A stretch of 64,000 bases of DNA, taken from the NCBI GenBank assembly GCA_029339505.1, contig JAQISU010000114.1, positions 2,280,501-2,344,500 of the forward strand, in the 5' to 3' direction. This DNA comes from Unio delphinus (Eukaryota; Mollusca; Bivalvia; Unionida; Unionidae). Both the position numbers and the translations under genes were made by a program. Shown one piece after another: positions 1 through 11,572 of the stretch (its first letter is position 1; each line of letters starts with the position of its first letter). The notes under the pieces are model-generated. The model saw nothing but the letters and a program-made list of their open reading frames with translations. It searched no databases and was not told the DNA's origin.

Positions 1-116
1 ACATACAATCATTATGAAGAGTACACCAACGACATGTGAACTTGATCCAATTCCAACATCACTGTTGCGTGAATGCATGAATACAATATTTTATTCACTA
101 AATGATGTTATTAATA

Positions 117-169
<53 letters not shown>

Positions 170-1056
170 CGTGGAACTCCAATCATTTTTCAAAACTCCC
201 ATTTTAACGCCTCATGCCAAAGAAATCTACACTCGACCATATGATTTTATGAAATACTGCCCAGTTTGTAATCTCCCGTTCATATATAACAAAATATCTT
301 AGAAAACAATGTTTCTAACCCAGCTTGTATATCATCTGAATTCTGACTTTTTAGCAATGTAGTCTCCTTGATTTGTCTGCAGAATTTGACACAATATACC
401 TTGATATATTACTTTACAGTCTCCAGCATGGATTTGGCATTCATAATACAGCCTTACTGTGGCTAAAATCCTCTTTAGTCAACAGGACACAAATTGGGTC
501 CGCAAATGGAATACACTCTCATGATCTGTGTTTAGTCCTGTTCTCTTTATTTTATAAACTCAGCATCTCTTTCAAGTGTTATATATCATCATCCAGTGTT
601 TCGCCAATTGTACGCTGATGCCACAACCAAATATACAAAATCTAGCCACCCAACGGAAATAGCTGCTACCACCCAAGGTGTAGAGAGCTGCAGTGATAAT
701 GTGAAATCATGGATGAGATGCAACAAGTAGCTGCAGATGAAGGATGATAAAAAGGAGGCTATCCTGATCACCAAAAACAATTCTTATTCTCAACCTTTAC
801 CTCAAAAAATAAATATCAGCAACATCAACATTAAATTCTCAGTCAGTACAAAACCTAGCTGTTACTCTGGACAGTACTCTGACATTGCACCAACATATCA
901 TGGACATATGCAAGGTTGCATATCTTGAGCTGAAACGAATCAGCTCCATTCACAAATATATTTCAGTTAATGTTTCTAAAACACTTGTGTGTTCATTAGC
1001 ACTATCAAGATATATATAATTTTCTAAACCTGATTAAAACTCAATGTTCTTCGCAC
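1..1056 (+). mobile_element. LINE (non-LTR retrotransposon) remnant, copy 1
   Basis: Decayed reverse-transcriptase region running in from beyond the left edge. The frame at 373-618 keeps RT-like text (FDTI, then FGIHNTALLWLKSSLVNRTQ), which in jockey/CR1-type LINEs follows the palm motif around the first catalytic Asp. Translations further on (to about 960) match the post-RT part of the copy at 46.1-48.6 kb. Both copies end in the same sequence, beginning ATTTTCTAAACCTGATTAAA (1019 here, 48581 there). Relative to copy 2 this one lacks about 600 bp before that end. Stops and frameshifts are everywhere, so it is dead. The superfamily is inferred from motifs only. Confidence 0.75.
119..166 (+). 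repeat. (TC)n microsatellite
   Basis: About 24 TC units inside the LINE remnant. The paralogous LINE at 47.02 kb has only a short ACTCTCTC stretch at the same place, so the array grew out of coding sequence after the copies separated. Confidence 0.95.
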
Positions 1057-1784
1057 AAACCCCCTCAAATAATCACCCGATACGACTGGAGTCAGTCTCT
1101 TCAATAGGAAATATATCTACCGTGTGAGTCTCTTTATCACTTGACACGGTATACCGTCCTACCGCAAGTGATTGTGTTAAGCTGTTCAAGAGAATCAGTT
1201 ACTGACCAATCATCTACTCTCGAGTCATTTCCTTTGCCAATAGCACTTGCTATGTCAAGTGTACTTTAGACTAATTCAGGTTGAGTTTTACTGATATAAA
1301 ATATAAATTGTTTTAAAATAAGGTAATAATTTTGAATAACCAAAGATTATTAAATCTTGTTGCTAGAAGGATTGCACCTTAACAGTTTTCAAAAAACTTC
1401 CCGACTAACATTATCATTCGCTATGAACTATTACAATGCTGGCCATGTACTAAAACCTTGCACCAGAAAAAAAATCACTTCAAGTCACAGTCACTTGATT
1501 CTGCGCCAAACTAATGTGTACAATCACCAGTTAATTGACAAGTGTACACATTAGACTAGTGTACCCCGGAATCAACTGACTGTGATGTTGAGTTTAATCG
1601 TCACAATATAGGTTGGAATGAATATATTTACCTACATGTCAGGTTTTCATTGTGACATCACAGCATGTGACATTCAATACTGATCGTACAGGATCACAAC
1701 TTTGGGTTGATATCTATAAATGTCCAGGCACTTTAACGTTGATTTTGACCGTATGTACTTCTCAGGGTGTGTAAATATTGAACA
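1057..1784. other. No gene recognised
   Basis: AT-rich sequence between the LINE remnant and the piggyBac element. Only short chance frames are present (for example 1357-1554). No splice-site, repeat or family signal was found. Confidence 0.5.
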
Positions 1785-2125
1785 TTAACCCTTTACAAGG
1801 CACACGCTTTTCCTTTTTTTAACTCTGAACGGGCAAGATTTATCAGGTTTTCAGTAAGATTTTGGGTTACGTTAGTAAAAACATCAAATCTAAGGTGATA
1901 GTGAACAGATTTTTGTGAAATAAAAAAAAAGTATTGGAAAATGAATGCAAATTTATTATTTTACTCACATGTGAAATGAATAATCCAAAGTTGCCAGTAA
2001 TCCACACATAAACACAAATATTTACAAAATACAACATATTGTTTGTGATTGTCAGTCATCTATACACTACAAACACTCTGCCAACTGCTCACTGGCCTCC
2101 AAGATGCTGGGGAAAACAAGTGTCC

Positions 2126-2665
2126 TTACAGTAATCCAAACCTCTCATCCGTCGACCAGTACATTTCCACACGAGGAAGACTGTGGATTCCCATTAGTAT
2201 GAGCAGACCAAAATAGGCCTGCATTTCGGTTGCATTTGTTGGAACCCATGCTCGATCATTTATCTGTTCGATCTTTTGTCTAGCATACTCATTTGTTTGA
2301 TCGGCAATCGTTTGAAAAGTTTGTTCCTCGAAGAGTTGATGAAAGAAGGCAAGCTGAGAATGATCATCAGTTGTTATGTTGGCACCAGTTTCTTCGGTAA
2401 ATCTTTCTATTTTCAGCGCTGTTGTTTTGTTGCTCCAACCGTGTGCGTCGCCAGATGGCCTCGACCTACTTTCTTCAGCCACATTTTCAGAATCCGAATC
2501 ACTTTCTTCAAAGTCCGAGAGATCCAAAATGTGTACACTACTTACGCTGATATCACTGATATCTAGCTCCGATTCATAGTCAACTTCGTGCACGTCAATG
2601 TGACTGTCACTTAAATTGAACCCAGCGAAATCTCCTCTATCACTTGAAGAATCGTCGAAGTCCAT
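2126..2665 (-). pseudogene. piggyBac transposase, N-terminal fragment
   Basis: About 179 residues, starting at the ATG at 2665 (MDFDDSSSDRGDF). An acidic N-terminus rich in Ser/Asp/Glu is followed by the start of the DDE_Tnp_1_7 domain typical of PGBD proteins: a segment around FHQLFEEQTFQTIADQTNEY, then MQAYFGLLILMGIHSLPRVE and YWSTDERFG. Full-length piggyBac transposases are near 550-600 residues with three catalytic Asp. This frame ends at TAA (2126) before any of them, and only about 340 bp remain to the terminal repeat. It therefore cannot encode an active enzyme. A longer reading starting at 2716 only adds residues from AT-repeat sequence. Confidence 0.85.
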
Positions 2666-2756
2666 TTTGAAAAACAAAGCATTAAAACCCTGAAAACTAT
2701 ATATATATATATCCAATCAAATTTAAATAAAACACTTGCAAATGGCGCCCACGCTA

Positions 2757-2767
2757 CCAAGCTATCG
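2757..2767 (+). repeat. MULE target-site duplication, left
   Basis: CCAAGCTATCG, repeated exactly at 7171-7181 on the other side of the MULE. An 11-bp duplication fits the Mutator superfamily (8-11 bp). Confidence 0.85.
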
Positions 2768-2771
2768 AACC

Positions 2772-2877
2772 TGGTCGTTCCGTACCCAAGTCGTTTCGTA
2801 CCCACATAAATTGATCGTTTCGTACCCAAGGTGATGGTCGTTTCGTACCCAAGGTGCTGGTCGTTTCGTACCCAATT
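2772..2877 (-). repeat. MULE left terminal iteron array
   Basis: Five spaced copies of GTCGTTTCGTACCCA, the first with TTCC in place of TTTC. They are likely transposase-binding sites, by analogy with multi-site MULE ends (inference). Confidence 0.85.
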
Positions 2878-3042
2878 AATTTACACCAAAAAACAACTTA
2901 ATTTAAATTTTAAAAAAATATTCACTTTGACAGTAAGAGAAAACGTCGATACATTTGTGTTGTTTGTGTCAGTTTTTCTTCTCCAAGACCTAATACTTGT
3001 GTTAAATTAATTTTTTTTAGCTGCTTTTGTTATCCTCCACAT

Positions 3043-3046
<4 letters not shown>

Positions 3047-3106
<60 letters not shown>
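3047..3106 (+). repeat. (GA)n microsatellite
   Basis: About 30 GA units inside the MULE. The flanks resemble those of the second (GA)n at 3522. Confidence 0.95.
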
Positions 3107-3108
<2 letters not shown>

Positions 3109-3516
3109 ATTAATATTATATGAGAGCTTTCATTTGGCTCTACTTTTTGCATATATTTACTTTGTTGTTTTGAAACAGATTTAATTATCTAAGATATATA
3201 AGAATGCTTTGTTTGAATCAGTAATATGGTGACTTGGCATCGCCTCGTTTTAGAGCGGACTGAGTACCACCAGATTGTTAATCCTGTCATTTTACGCTAG
3301 AAGAAAGATTATTAAATGGGGCTGGATGCAGATACAGTAGTGTTGTTTGTGTAAGTTTCTTTTCTCCTATTACTGCTGTTTATTTTTTATTTGTGTTGCT
3401 TTAAAGTGTTGAACATGGCATATTATACGGGTAACCATGCCGGGGGTGGGGTGGGGGACAATCGATCGCATTGGCATACATGTGGACATTTTTGCTCATT
3501 TTTGTTATCTTCCACA

Positions 3517-3521
<5 letters not shown>

Positions 3522-3585
<64 letters not shown>
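3522..3585 (+). repeat. (GA)n microsatellite
   Basis: About 32 GA units. The preceding CCACATAAATGAGAG resembles CCACATAACTGAGAG before the 3047 array, so the two arrays lie in a local tandem duplication. Confidence 0.95.
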
Positions 3586-3590
<5 letters not shown>

Positions 3591-4118
3591 TTTGTCACTG
3601 CATTTTACATATTTACTTTGTTGTTTTAAATTTTATAAATAATCTAAGATATGTATGCATGCTTTGTTTGAGCCAGTAGTGAAACTTATTCAATACAGCA
3701 TATTTTATTCCCAGATTAGAACAGTAAAAATTACCATCCAAAGAATGACTGAAGGAGATGTCTCAGTAAGTCAAATTATTAGCTTGAAAGGTTTCATTAA
3801 GAACAAAAGACACTGCTTGAAAATATATCTTTAATTTTTGTAAAGACAACTCAACTGCTTTTATAGTCTTTACAGAGACTAAAGATGAACTTTCATCTTT
3901 TTGTTATGTAAAGATATTGTAAAGGTGATACTGATACATTGTACATCTTTACATGTATTTAAGTAAAACTTAAATATTTTTGTACAGGCAACTTTTCATA
4001 CAGTGAGACTAACAACATTATTCACAAATGTACATTCTAGAGTTTTATTACATGCATACAAAACAAAATACAATTACAATATGCATGGTATCATACTGCA
4101 GTGAAACTGCCTTGTCAT

Positions 4119-6609
4119 TCAGTTGTCGGGCCGTATATACTGCTGCAACGTCTCAGTAATTTTGAAGAGGATACGACGCCGTTCTGATATTCTTCCCACA
4201 CTGAGAATATTCTCGCCTACATTTGTCGATATTTTTTTCTGGTATCTTTTTAGCTTTTTTTCAGATACCAGTTGAATCTGTGTTTCAATTGAATTGGCTT
4301 CGTCGTACAAAAGACCAACTAGCACATAGAAGGCAAGATTAGCTTTGCCGGCTTTACCATTGATTCTTCGATGCCAACCCTCTACATCATTGTTGGTACG
4401 TACCGATTTCCGAAACACAGACCACGAGTCGATCGGGAATGAGCTGTTTGTAATCCAGGTTGATTCTACATAGTCAACCCAACTACGTAATACTGGAATC
4501 ATCTTGGACTGAGTTTTTAGACGGGCAAAGGCAGGGGCTATATGTTCTGCGGGCAAAAATGGTAACGCCATCACCTGAAAAAGAGACACAAAATGAAAGC
4601 AATTTGTTTATAAGATAACACATCATAATGACAAATGTCATTTATAACACGCATTAGCCAATTCATTCGAATGTCGATATTATGCATTACCTTCCTGCAA
4701 AACTGATGAACACTTTTTTCTTGAATGTAGGCTGTTCTCAACCCCAGTTCCTGAAGTTTTCGCCACATAGCTTGCCCCAGGTGAAATGCACAGCCGTGGA
4801 TAGACACTCCTGGATAAACACGCCGGAAAGCTAGCCAGATACCTAAATAATTAAATATTTAATGTGATGAAGAAGTTTGTGCGTGTGCGCGAAAGCTAAC
4901 AGCTAGCCAGAATATTGAAAACAGTTCATCGGTAAAAAAAGAAAAAGTATTTATTTGGCTAATAATTGGAAAGAATAACAAAATTCTTTATATTAATATT
5001 ACGTGAGTAGCAGCAACTAAAGCCACTCTTACTACTACTACTACTACTCTACTACTACTACTACTGTACGAACCTGCTTCAAAGTCTGCAACAATACCGT
5101 TGACAGTGGGAGGAGACGGAAGAAGTCGCTTCAACGCTTTGAAAACCTAACTACAAGCAATGAAAAAGACCGAGATAAATTACTGTAATATGCAACATTA
5201 CAACATGAAATACTGCTGCTACAAATACTGCTAACTGCTGATACTATTACTCCTACTACTACTAAAAATAATTAAAAAATTCTTATTATTTGTATTACTA
5301 CTACTACTACTACTACTACTACTAACAATAAACTGTGATAAAATACGATAACTATATTATCATCGTATACAATCGATAATATTATTTGCATGAATGCTTT
5401 TGTAACCAATTTAAAATCAAAATTGTAAGAAACGTTAAAATTTAGTTAACCTCAAATCTGTCTTTAAATAAATCCATATAAAATGAAAAACAAATGAATA
5501 TTTACCTTCTTGTAATCCTTTTTTCTTCGTCCTGACATCAAAGCGAACGTCAGTGGCAGCTGTTTTGTTTCATGTTCGTCATTCTTAACAAAGGCATGTA
5601 TAGAAAACAACTGCATAAACGGGTCCCTGATTATTTTAAAGGTGGCATCAACGTACCAGATTTTTGCTCTCGCCAAAACTTCCAATTGTTTGTCAGCGGC
5701 CAATAAAATGTGACGTTTACTGCCAACATGAATGTCTTTCCGAAGAAATTTGTCGGGAAACTGTGACTTGTCCAACTGAAAGATGTTAAATAAGGAAATA
5801 ATACATATTGAAGGGCCTGGTGCAAAACAACCAACGCAATATTAATACAAAATTATTAGTGCTACTTACAACAAATTCTAAGTCGCGCGGCTCTTTTGGT
5901 TGCATTTTCTGGCGAGTCCTATTGGCATCTCTAACTAAGAGCGCTGGTTCGGGAAGAAAGTGACCATCCTTTGGCACTAATTCATTTAAAACTCTATCCA
6001 CGATCGTAGCAGCTGATGTATATTTATGCTGCTTCGCTACACTCTTCACCTATGGAATATATTATAGAATATGTGAACGTTACAAAAAAATAAATGAATA
6101 TATAAATATTAAAACAGCGACCGTATATATAGTAGAACGTTATAGTTAATGATGTGTATTTCAAATACTACTTACACGTACGTTGATGTTCCTAATAGAA
6201 ACAATGAATATTGACAGGTGCAGGGTAATGAGCGATGTGTATTTTGAAATTACCAAGACGTAGTCAACATGCAACTAACCTCCGATGACACCTTAACCTT
6301 GGCGATGATCCCTGGATCGATGCTGTGTATATGCTGGTGTCGTCCTCTCTCGTAACAATCACCACGTTGTATTATGGTGGCTGGGCATCGCATCTTTTTA
6401 GAGCGGACAGAACACCACCAGTATGTTACGTCTGCCCTTTTATGCTAAAAGAAAAGATTTTAAAACATAAATGTGCGAATATCAATGATACCACCGCCAA
6501 CACTTCTACAAATATGACCAATAACGATGATGATATTATGGCAATTACCAATATTACTACTAATTACCTTGATAGTGTATGAATATCCATCAGCCTCCAC
6601 AAGTACCGT
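4119..6609 (-). CDS. FLYWCH/MULE transposase, multi-exon
   Basis: Exons inferred by eye from GT-AG sites and unbroken phase: 6609-6568, 6444-6280, 6049-5870, 5775-5506, 5146-5074, 4842-4691, and 4574-4119 with its stop, about 445 residues in all. Residues 1-55 form a FLYWCH-type zinc finger (GYSY, then YWWC, C, and HQHIH). The MULE domain follows with three acidic positions in order: WYVDATFK, GIVADFEAG and NDVEGWHRR. The Mutator C-x2-H motif (GCAFH, continuing LGQAMW) lies between the second and third. The family cuts and pastes MULE DNA by binding terminal repeats. A start exon with ATG upstream of 6609 was not resolved. All junctions keep frame and no stop is seen, so the gene may be functional. 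Confidence 0.8.
5029..5067 (+). repeat. (CTA)n microsatellite
   Basis: Trinucleotide array with one interruption in a MULE transposase intron. A second (ACT)n tract lies at about 5297-5322. Confidence 0.85.
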
Positions 6610-6883
6610 CTATATTCATAAACATATTTAAAGAAGAATATGCATTTTAATGTATGAGACCGTAAAAATAAAGTTCATATGTTTGCAACATGTTTTTACT
6701 GAATTCTACTATTTTATAATACATTGTAATGGAATGATTAATTGTTTGAAAGAATTCGTAATCATTTATATTTATGGTAAATTTTATTGTAAACGACGAG
6801 TCTGCTTACAACATCATGTTTGATTCAAAGTTGAGGAAAAGTATTCTTTAAGTAAGATAGTAATATTTACTAACATAGTCCAA

Positions 6884-6942
<59 letters not shown>
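6884..6942 (+). repeat. (ATT)n microsatellite
   Basis: About 19 uninterrupted ATT units within the MULE, upstream of the recognised transposase exons. Confidence 0.95.
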
Positions 6943-6946
<4 letters not shown>

Positions 6947-7027
6947 TATATCTATAACAAAGGAAAAAAGCAACATTACAAATATGTATGAAATTTCTTT
7001 TAATGATATTTAAACGACGATAGCATT

Positions 7028-7162
7028 GGGTACGAAACGACCAGCACCGTGGGTACGAAACGACTAATGCTTTGGGTACGAAACGACTAATGCTTTGGGT
7101 ACGAAACGACTAATTTGGGTACGAATCGACTTGGGTACGGAACGACTTGGGTACGGAACGAC
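7028..7162 (+). repeat. MULE right terminal iteron array
   Basis: About seven copies of TGGGTACGAAACGAC in the opposite orientation to the left array, several spaced by the same CTAATGCTT-like linker. The last two carry GGAACGAC, matching the outermost left unit. Confidence 0.85.
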
Positions 7163-7170
7163 CGTGAAGC

Positions 7171-7181
7171 CCAAGCTATCG
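7171..7181 (+). repeat. MULE target-site duplication, right
   Basis: Exact partner of the 11-mer at 2757-2767. It marks the point where the piggyBac sequence resumes. Confidence 0.85.
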
Positions 7182-7325
7182 GCAAAACCGGAAGTAAACA
7201 ATGGGAAGTCTCGCAAAGTCTCGAGATCGCGTGTTTACAACCCTTAGTTGTCATGGACGCTTTCGAACGTTTTGCCCGTTCGGTAGTAACGACGTTTTTG
7301 GCCGCTGTGCCCTGTAAAGGGTTAA

Positions 7326-7680
7326 AAAAAAAAAAATAGATGTATGAGGATCCAACTGTAATAATTAAGTGCATTTAAAGGTATGTACAATCAAATTGCA
7401 ACAAATGACACATTACATAAATGGTCTGTTCTGAATGCCTACATGATCTGACATCAGGGATTGGGGTTGGGGATAATCTTACAACGCAAGAGGAATGAAA
7501 TTATATTTTTGTTTTTGATGCACCAAAAACCTAAATAACGTGATGTCTTACATGGTAGGACTAGAGTGGGGTTGTTGGCTATTGGGTCTTTTTGTAACCA
7601 CTTGTCATAACACAATTGATATACTAGCTTAATAGCCTGTCCTAAAATGGGAATAGAAAAAAAAGATAGTTTTTGTTTAT
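7326..7680. other. No gene recognised
   Basis: Sequence between the piggyBac right end and a SINE target duplication. No coding or repeat signal was seen. Confidence 0.5.
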
Positions 7681-7692
7681 GAAGAATGTTGG

Positions 7693-7944
7693 TTTGTTTG
7701 TTTGTTTGTTATGGTTTAACGCCATTTTTCAGCACAATATAGGCTGTACATGGCGGCCAGTATTAATGGTGGAGGAAGAAACCGGACAAACCCCGGAAAG
7801 AACCACCGACCCACGTGAAGCTACTGGCAAGCTTTCTCACATAACTACATTTGCCGAATCTTAGACTCGAACACACGCAGATAGAGGTGAGATGGCAGTG
7901 GTCCGTAACGGACAGCGCTTTAGACCACTCGGGGCCCCGAAGAA
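7693..7944 (-). mobile_element. tRNA-headed SINE, family A
   Basis: Reverse-oriented SINE. The head reads (minus strand) GGCCCCGAGTGGTCTAAAGC, a box A, and then GTTCGAGTCTAAG, a box B. A conserved body contains CTGGCCGCCATGTA and the tail has AAACCATAAC. It is flanked by a 12-bp target duplication, GAAGAATGTTGG (7681-7692 and 7945-7956). Homologous copies lie at 9325, 11128 and 17985. Confidence 0.85.
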
Positions 7945-7956
7945 GAAGAATGTTGG

Positions 7957-9143
7957 TAGTTTCCAACTACATGCAACTGAAATGTGGGTCTTTCTTGGAC
8001 AGAATACTGAACACAAGTATCATAAACAACACATTATATGACCACACACATGTTAGAGTACTGAAGTAGGTCATGGTTGACTTTAAAACTAGTGACCAGT
8101 TGGTCTTAATAACTTGACTTTTGCCCAATAAGTTTTGTGAGAGAACATACTCTAAAACAAAACTTGGTTCTGCAAAAGCCATTTTTTCATAATGACCATG
8201 ACCTTTTCAATCCCCCAAAAATATATTAACACCCCACTTTTCAAATTTCAATGAGTGTGTAGGGTATCTCCGCAAATTCAATGATTTCTCAACATTGTAT
8301 GAACAAGGTAGATGGTGGGGAACTTGTTTAAATGGTAACAAATGGCTGAAGAGATTTCATAATGTACTATGCTCTATTTTATGACAGGTATTAGAAAAGG
8401 GAGTCTCTATTGATACCCATGTTCACATCTTGTGACCGTCTTAATGTTCAGAGGTAGATAATTTTAACAAGTTCTAGATTACGTTGTCAATTAAATTTTG
8501 TAATGTTAAATAAAAGCAACCATATTTCTATACATTTGTAAAGTGTCATTGTAAGGTTTTAACTTATGCCTCATAATAAGTCTTCTAGTGAAAACTTCTT
8601 GTCAGTATGACTTTTTGTTCAGGAGATGTGGGATGAAGAATATTTTAAAGATGCAGCCATCCTAGACATCATATTACTACCATTTCATTTAGGACATTGT
8701 GTCAACGTACAAGTAGTGATAAAAAAGTTCAAGATGACTGCTATGGAAGCTGTATTGGATGTCTGATCAATACCATTATGAAGTAGGACCAAGAAAACCA
8801 TGGGATAGATATGCATATAAAGTTTCATGGCAATCCTCAAGTATTTTAGGAGTAGTGATAACAAATTTGTTCTAATGGACAGATGCATATTAGATCAAAC
8901 AACCACTGCATATTATATGACCAGTGCAGCTAAAAATGAGACTATAACAAAACTGTCTGCTTGTTAAACCATTGCAAATGTGAAACTTAAATAAGAACAA
9001 AGCTTGTAATGAAATGTTGTGGCACACACAAAGAACTTTTTATTCAGTAAAGTAAATTCAGGAAGAAGGCAAAGTTTTGAGAAATATTGAATAGAAACTT
9101 TTATTCATAGGATGATGCTATGTGATTTTTTGCCACAGACTAT
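7957..9143. other. No gene recognised
   Basis: Downstream flank of the minus-strand chromodomain gene. The longest frames (60-70 codons) show no family resemblance. A 3'UTR of that gene may occupy part of it, but no convincing polyadenylation signal was chosen. Confidence 0.4.
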
Positions 9144-9277
9144 TTATGATTTCTTCTGGAATATTCCTCTAGGTTCCCATGTAGCCTTCTTCATAGTGTA
9201 TCCCTCCCATTCAACTAAATACTGCTGAATGCCTCTTATCTTTCTCTGTGCATGGATTGCTTTCACACTGTAGACTT
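9144..9277 (-). other. Chromodomain-encoding terminal exon
   Basis: Splice acceptor TTTTCAG ends at 9278. The 44-residue reading has the chromodomain core: EVYSVKAIHAQR, YLVEWEGYT and ATWEP, with aromatic-cage positions at the Y, W and W typical of HP1/Polycomb-type readers of methylated lysine. The phase (2 nt completing a Glu codon) matches the donor at 9959. Stop is TAA at 9144-9146, five codons after RGIFQKK begins. Confidence 0.8.
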
Positions 9278-9324
9278 CTGAAAAGTAAAATAGATTTAAA
9301 TAATTCACCATTTACACTTATTCC

Positions 9325-9576
9325 TTAGGGGCCCTGAGAGGCCAAGTGGTCTAAAGCGATGTCCATTATGGATCACTGCCATCTCACCTCTGTCTGCGTG
9401 GGTTCGAGTCTAAGAATCGGCTAATGTAGTCAAGTGAGAAAGCTTGCCAGTAGCTTCTCGTGGGTTGGGGGTTTTCTGGGTTCTTCCTCCACCACTAATA
9501 CTGGCCGCCATGTATAGCCTATATTGTGCTGAAAAATGGCGTTAAACCTTGAAGAAAAAAAACCAAAAAAAAACCC
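9325..9576 (+). mobile_element. tRNA-headed SINE, family A
   Basis: Box A is GGCCAAGTGGTCTAAAGCG and box B is GGTTCGAGTCTAAG. The body contains TTCCTCCACC and CTGGCCGCCATGTA, and the tail is A-rich. Target duplication is CACTTATTCC (9315) versus CACCTATTCC (9577). The insertion lies in the last intron of the chromodomain gene. Confidence 0.85.
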
Positions 9577-10179
9577 CACCTATTCCGATGAGTTGTAACT
9601 TTAGTACCAGAATGTTTATATGGCTCTTCTGGACAACACGTTGCTAGTATTGTTTATGTCTTCTTCCATGTACTCTACCACCAATGAGAAAGACAATTAC
9701 TGGTATTCTGCTGTCCATCAGTGCTTTACATTCATGGCTCCTTGTTAGGACACCACCACTCAAGTAGAGTGTGATTGCGTTGGAAAGTAAAATTAATATA
9801 TTATATACAGTTGAAAACGATATAAATTTAACTGGATTGTATTAGGGGAAATATGTTCAGTATTCATGACTTTAATAGTCCTTATAACTGATGTTGTTAA
9901 TAATGAGACAAATTTAGTTAAAGAATAACACTGGAGAAAGTATTAATTCCAGCCTTACCAAAATTGTTATGCTCCAATTTTCTTTTCAAACACACATCAG
10001 GAGGTCGAGGATTTGCTTTCAATTTTGTCCATTGTGAATGACTTTCTGTCTGTTCTACTTGGTTATCTGCAAGTCTTTTGGTTGTTTCTATTCCTTGTGT
10101 ACTGGTAGATTCATATATGGCTTCTGGTGCTGTGGAGGTGAACTGTGAAGTGGTTTGCACTGGTGGTGATATGGTATGT

Positions 10180-10336
10180 GAGACTGGTTGAATTTCAATG
10201 GGTGCTGACTGTATGAAGTTGTGTGTGGTTGATGAAATATTGCTCAGGCCTGGTAAATTGGTATGTGAGACTGGTGGAATTTCAATGGGTGCTGACTGTA
10301 TGAAGTTGTGTGTGGTTGGTGAAATGTTCAGTGCTG
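10180..10336 (-). repeat. Tandem repeat inside coding exon (28 residues x2)
   Basis: Two adjacent copies of a roughly 84-bp unit encode THNFIQSAPIEI(P/Q)PVSHT with a variable start. The reading stays in frame, as expected of a low-complexity linker. Confidence 0.75.
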
Positions 10337-11127
10337 GTAAAATGCTATTTGAGACAGCAGTGTTTTGAAATTCAGTCAAAACCAGACTGTTTGTAGGATC
10401 TTGGATCATGCCTGGGCATTCATTTTCTGTGTGTACTGCTGTATCCTTACTGAAAGGTGAGATGGGAAGTAGTGAATTAGACATTGCTACCATCCTATAC
10501 AATAGTTCACAAATGTCATTCTTTGCAATAAGTCAAATAAGATTTTTCTCAAATAGTGAGAGGAAGCGAATGTCAGCAATGGCTTAAAGTCATCACATAT
10601 TTTCCAGAAAATGCAAATTTTCAAGCAAGTTTCAAAAAGAATTTTTCCTGGTTGAAAAAATCATCAAAGTATTTTCTATTTTAAAAAATTCATAAATTTA
10701 TTTTGAAGCTGTATATTTTACACAAAAGAAATAGCACTTATAAGAAAAAAGTCTGTCATACACTGACATATTGTACTGTATCAATTATGTCATTTACATT
10801 TATGCTAATTTCTTCCAAAACACTTTCAGCATGAAATTTTTTAAGAAAGCTGTGTATTTATTCATCCATTTGAAAGGAATAAATCTATCTGTTTCATTGA
10901 TACTTAATTTGTGACTGGTTGAACAAGCTTGCATCAGCCAGTTGGCAAGCATTATTGTTTTGGTGTGCCAGTAAGAAGCTTGACTAGCAATAGAAAATGC
11001 ATGTATGAAGCAACATCTTACATGAATGGTATAACCATTGCAGTGCTTGAGGTTTTATGACCGATATTATATCTTGTCATATTCTACATCATTCATTTAT
11101 GAGGGATGTTAAATTCAAGCATGCATG

Positions 11128-11372
11128 GGGGGGTTGGTCAAGTGGTCTAACAGGCTTGACTTTACATATCACACATATGTCAGCATGGGTTTAAGTCTTG
11201 GTTAGGCAAAAGTGAGTATGTGAGAATTTGCCATTCACTTTCTGTTGGTGTCATTGGTACATCAAAGGGTTTTTCTGTGGTTATCTCCATACAATATATA
11301 CAGGCTGTCATGTACAGCCTAGCAAGTGCAAAATATTGTGTTAAATCACAAAAAACCAAGCAAACTAAATGT
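11128..11372 (+). mobile_element. tRNA-headed SINE, family A, old copy
   Basis: The head GGTCAAGTGGTCTAACAGG is followed by a diverged box B (GGGTTTAAGTCTTGG), the family A body and a tail in AAATCACAAAAAACC. It is more diverged than the copies at 7.7 and 9.3 kb, hence older. Confidence 0.7.
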
Positions 11373-11519
11373 ACAAGTGTTGCAAGGAAAGGTACTTTTT
11401 GAAGTAACTGATTTTAGGATTCTCTGGTGAATCAGAGTTCATATGATAATGATAATAAATTATAAATTGCAATTATGGATTATCACTCTATAGCAAAAAT
11501 GCCATCCTTCTATTACAAT

Positions 11520-11572
11520 AGACAGACAGACAGACAGATAGCTAGATAGATAAAGACAGATAGATAGATAGA
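11520..11572 (+). repeat. (GACA)n/(GATA)n microsatellite
   Basis: Mixed GACA and GATA tetranucleotides in an intron of the minus-strand gene. Confidence 0.85.

Larger units (their letters stand above)
2768..7170 (-). mobile_element. MULE (Mutator-like) DNA transposon with iteron termini
   Basis: The 4.4-kb element has termini that are opposed arrays of one short motif. About five copies of GTCGTTTCGTACCCA lie at 2772-2877, and about seven copies of the reverse, TGGGTACGAAACGAC, lie at 7028-7162. The outermost units carry CGTTCCGTACCC on both sides. An 11-bp direct repeat flanks it. Inside is a FLYWCH/MULE transposase gene on the minus strand (4119-6609) in several exons. The left subterminal region contains an internal duplication: about 2950-3235 and 3330-3685 share sequence and each carries a (GA)n tract. 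Intact-looking exons and clear target duplications suggest a fairly recent insertion. Confidence 0.88.
1789..7321 (-). mobile_element. piggyBac-type DNA transposon, interrupted by a MULE
   Basis: The outer ends are inverted repeats: CCCTTTACAAGGCACACG at 1789 and its counterpart CGCTGTGCCCTGTAAAGGG ending at 7321. TTAA lies immediately outside both (1785-1788 and 7322-7325), the target signature of the piggyBac superfamily. An inner inverted block, GAACGGGCAA, recurs near 1827 and, inverted, near 7273. The only coding part is a truncated transposase on the minus strand (2126-2665). Its promoter side was separated by a 4.4-kb MULE insertion at 2768-7170. Without the insert the element is about 1.1 kb, a non-autonomous internally deleted copy. 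Confidence 0.88.
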
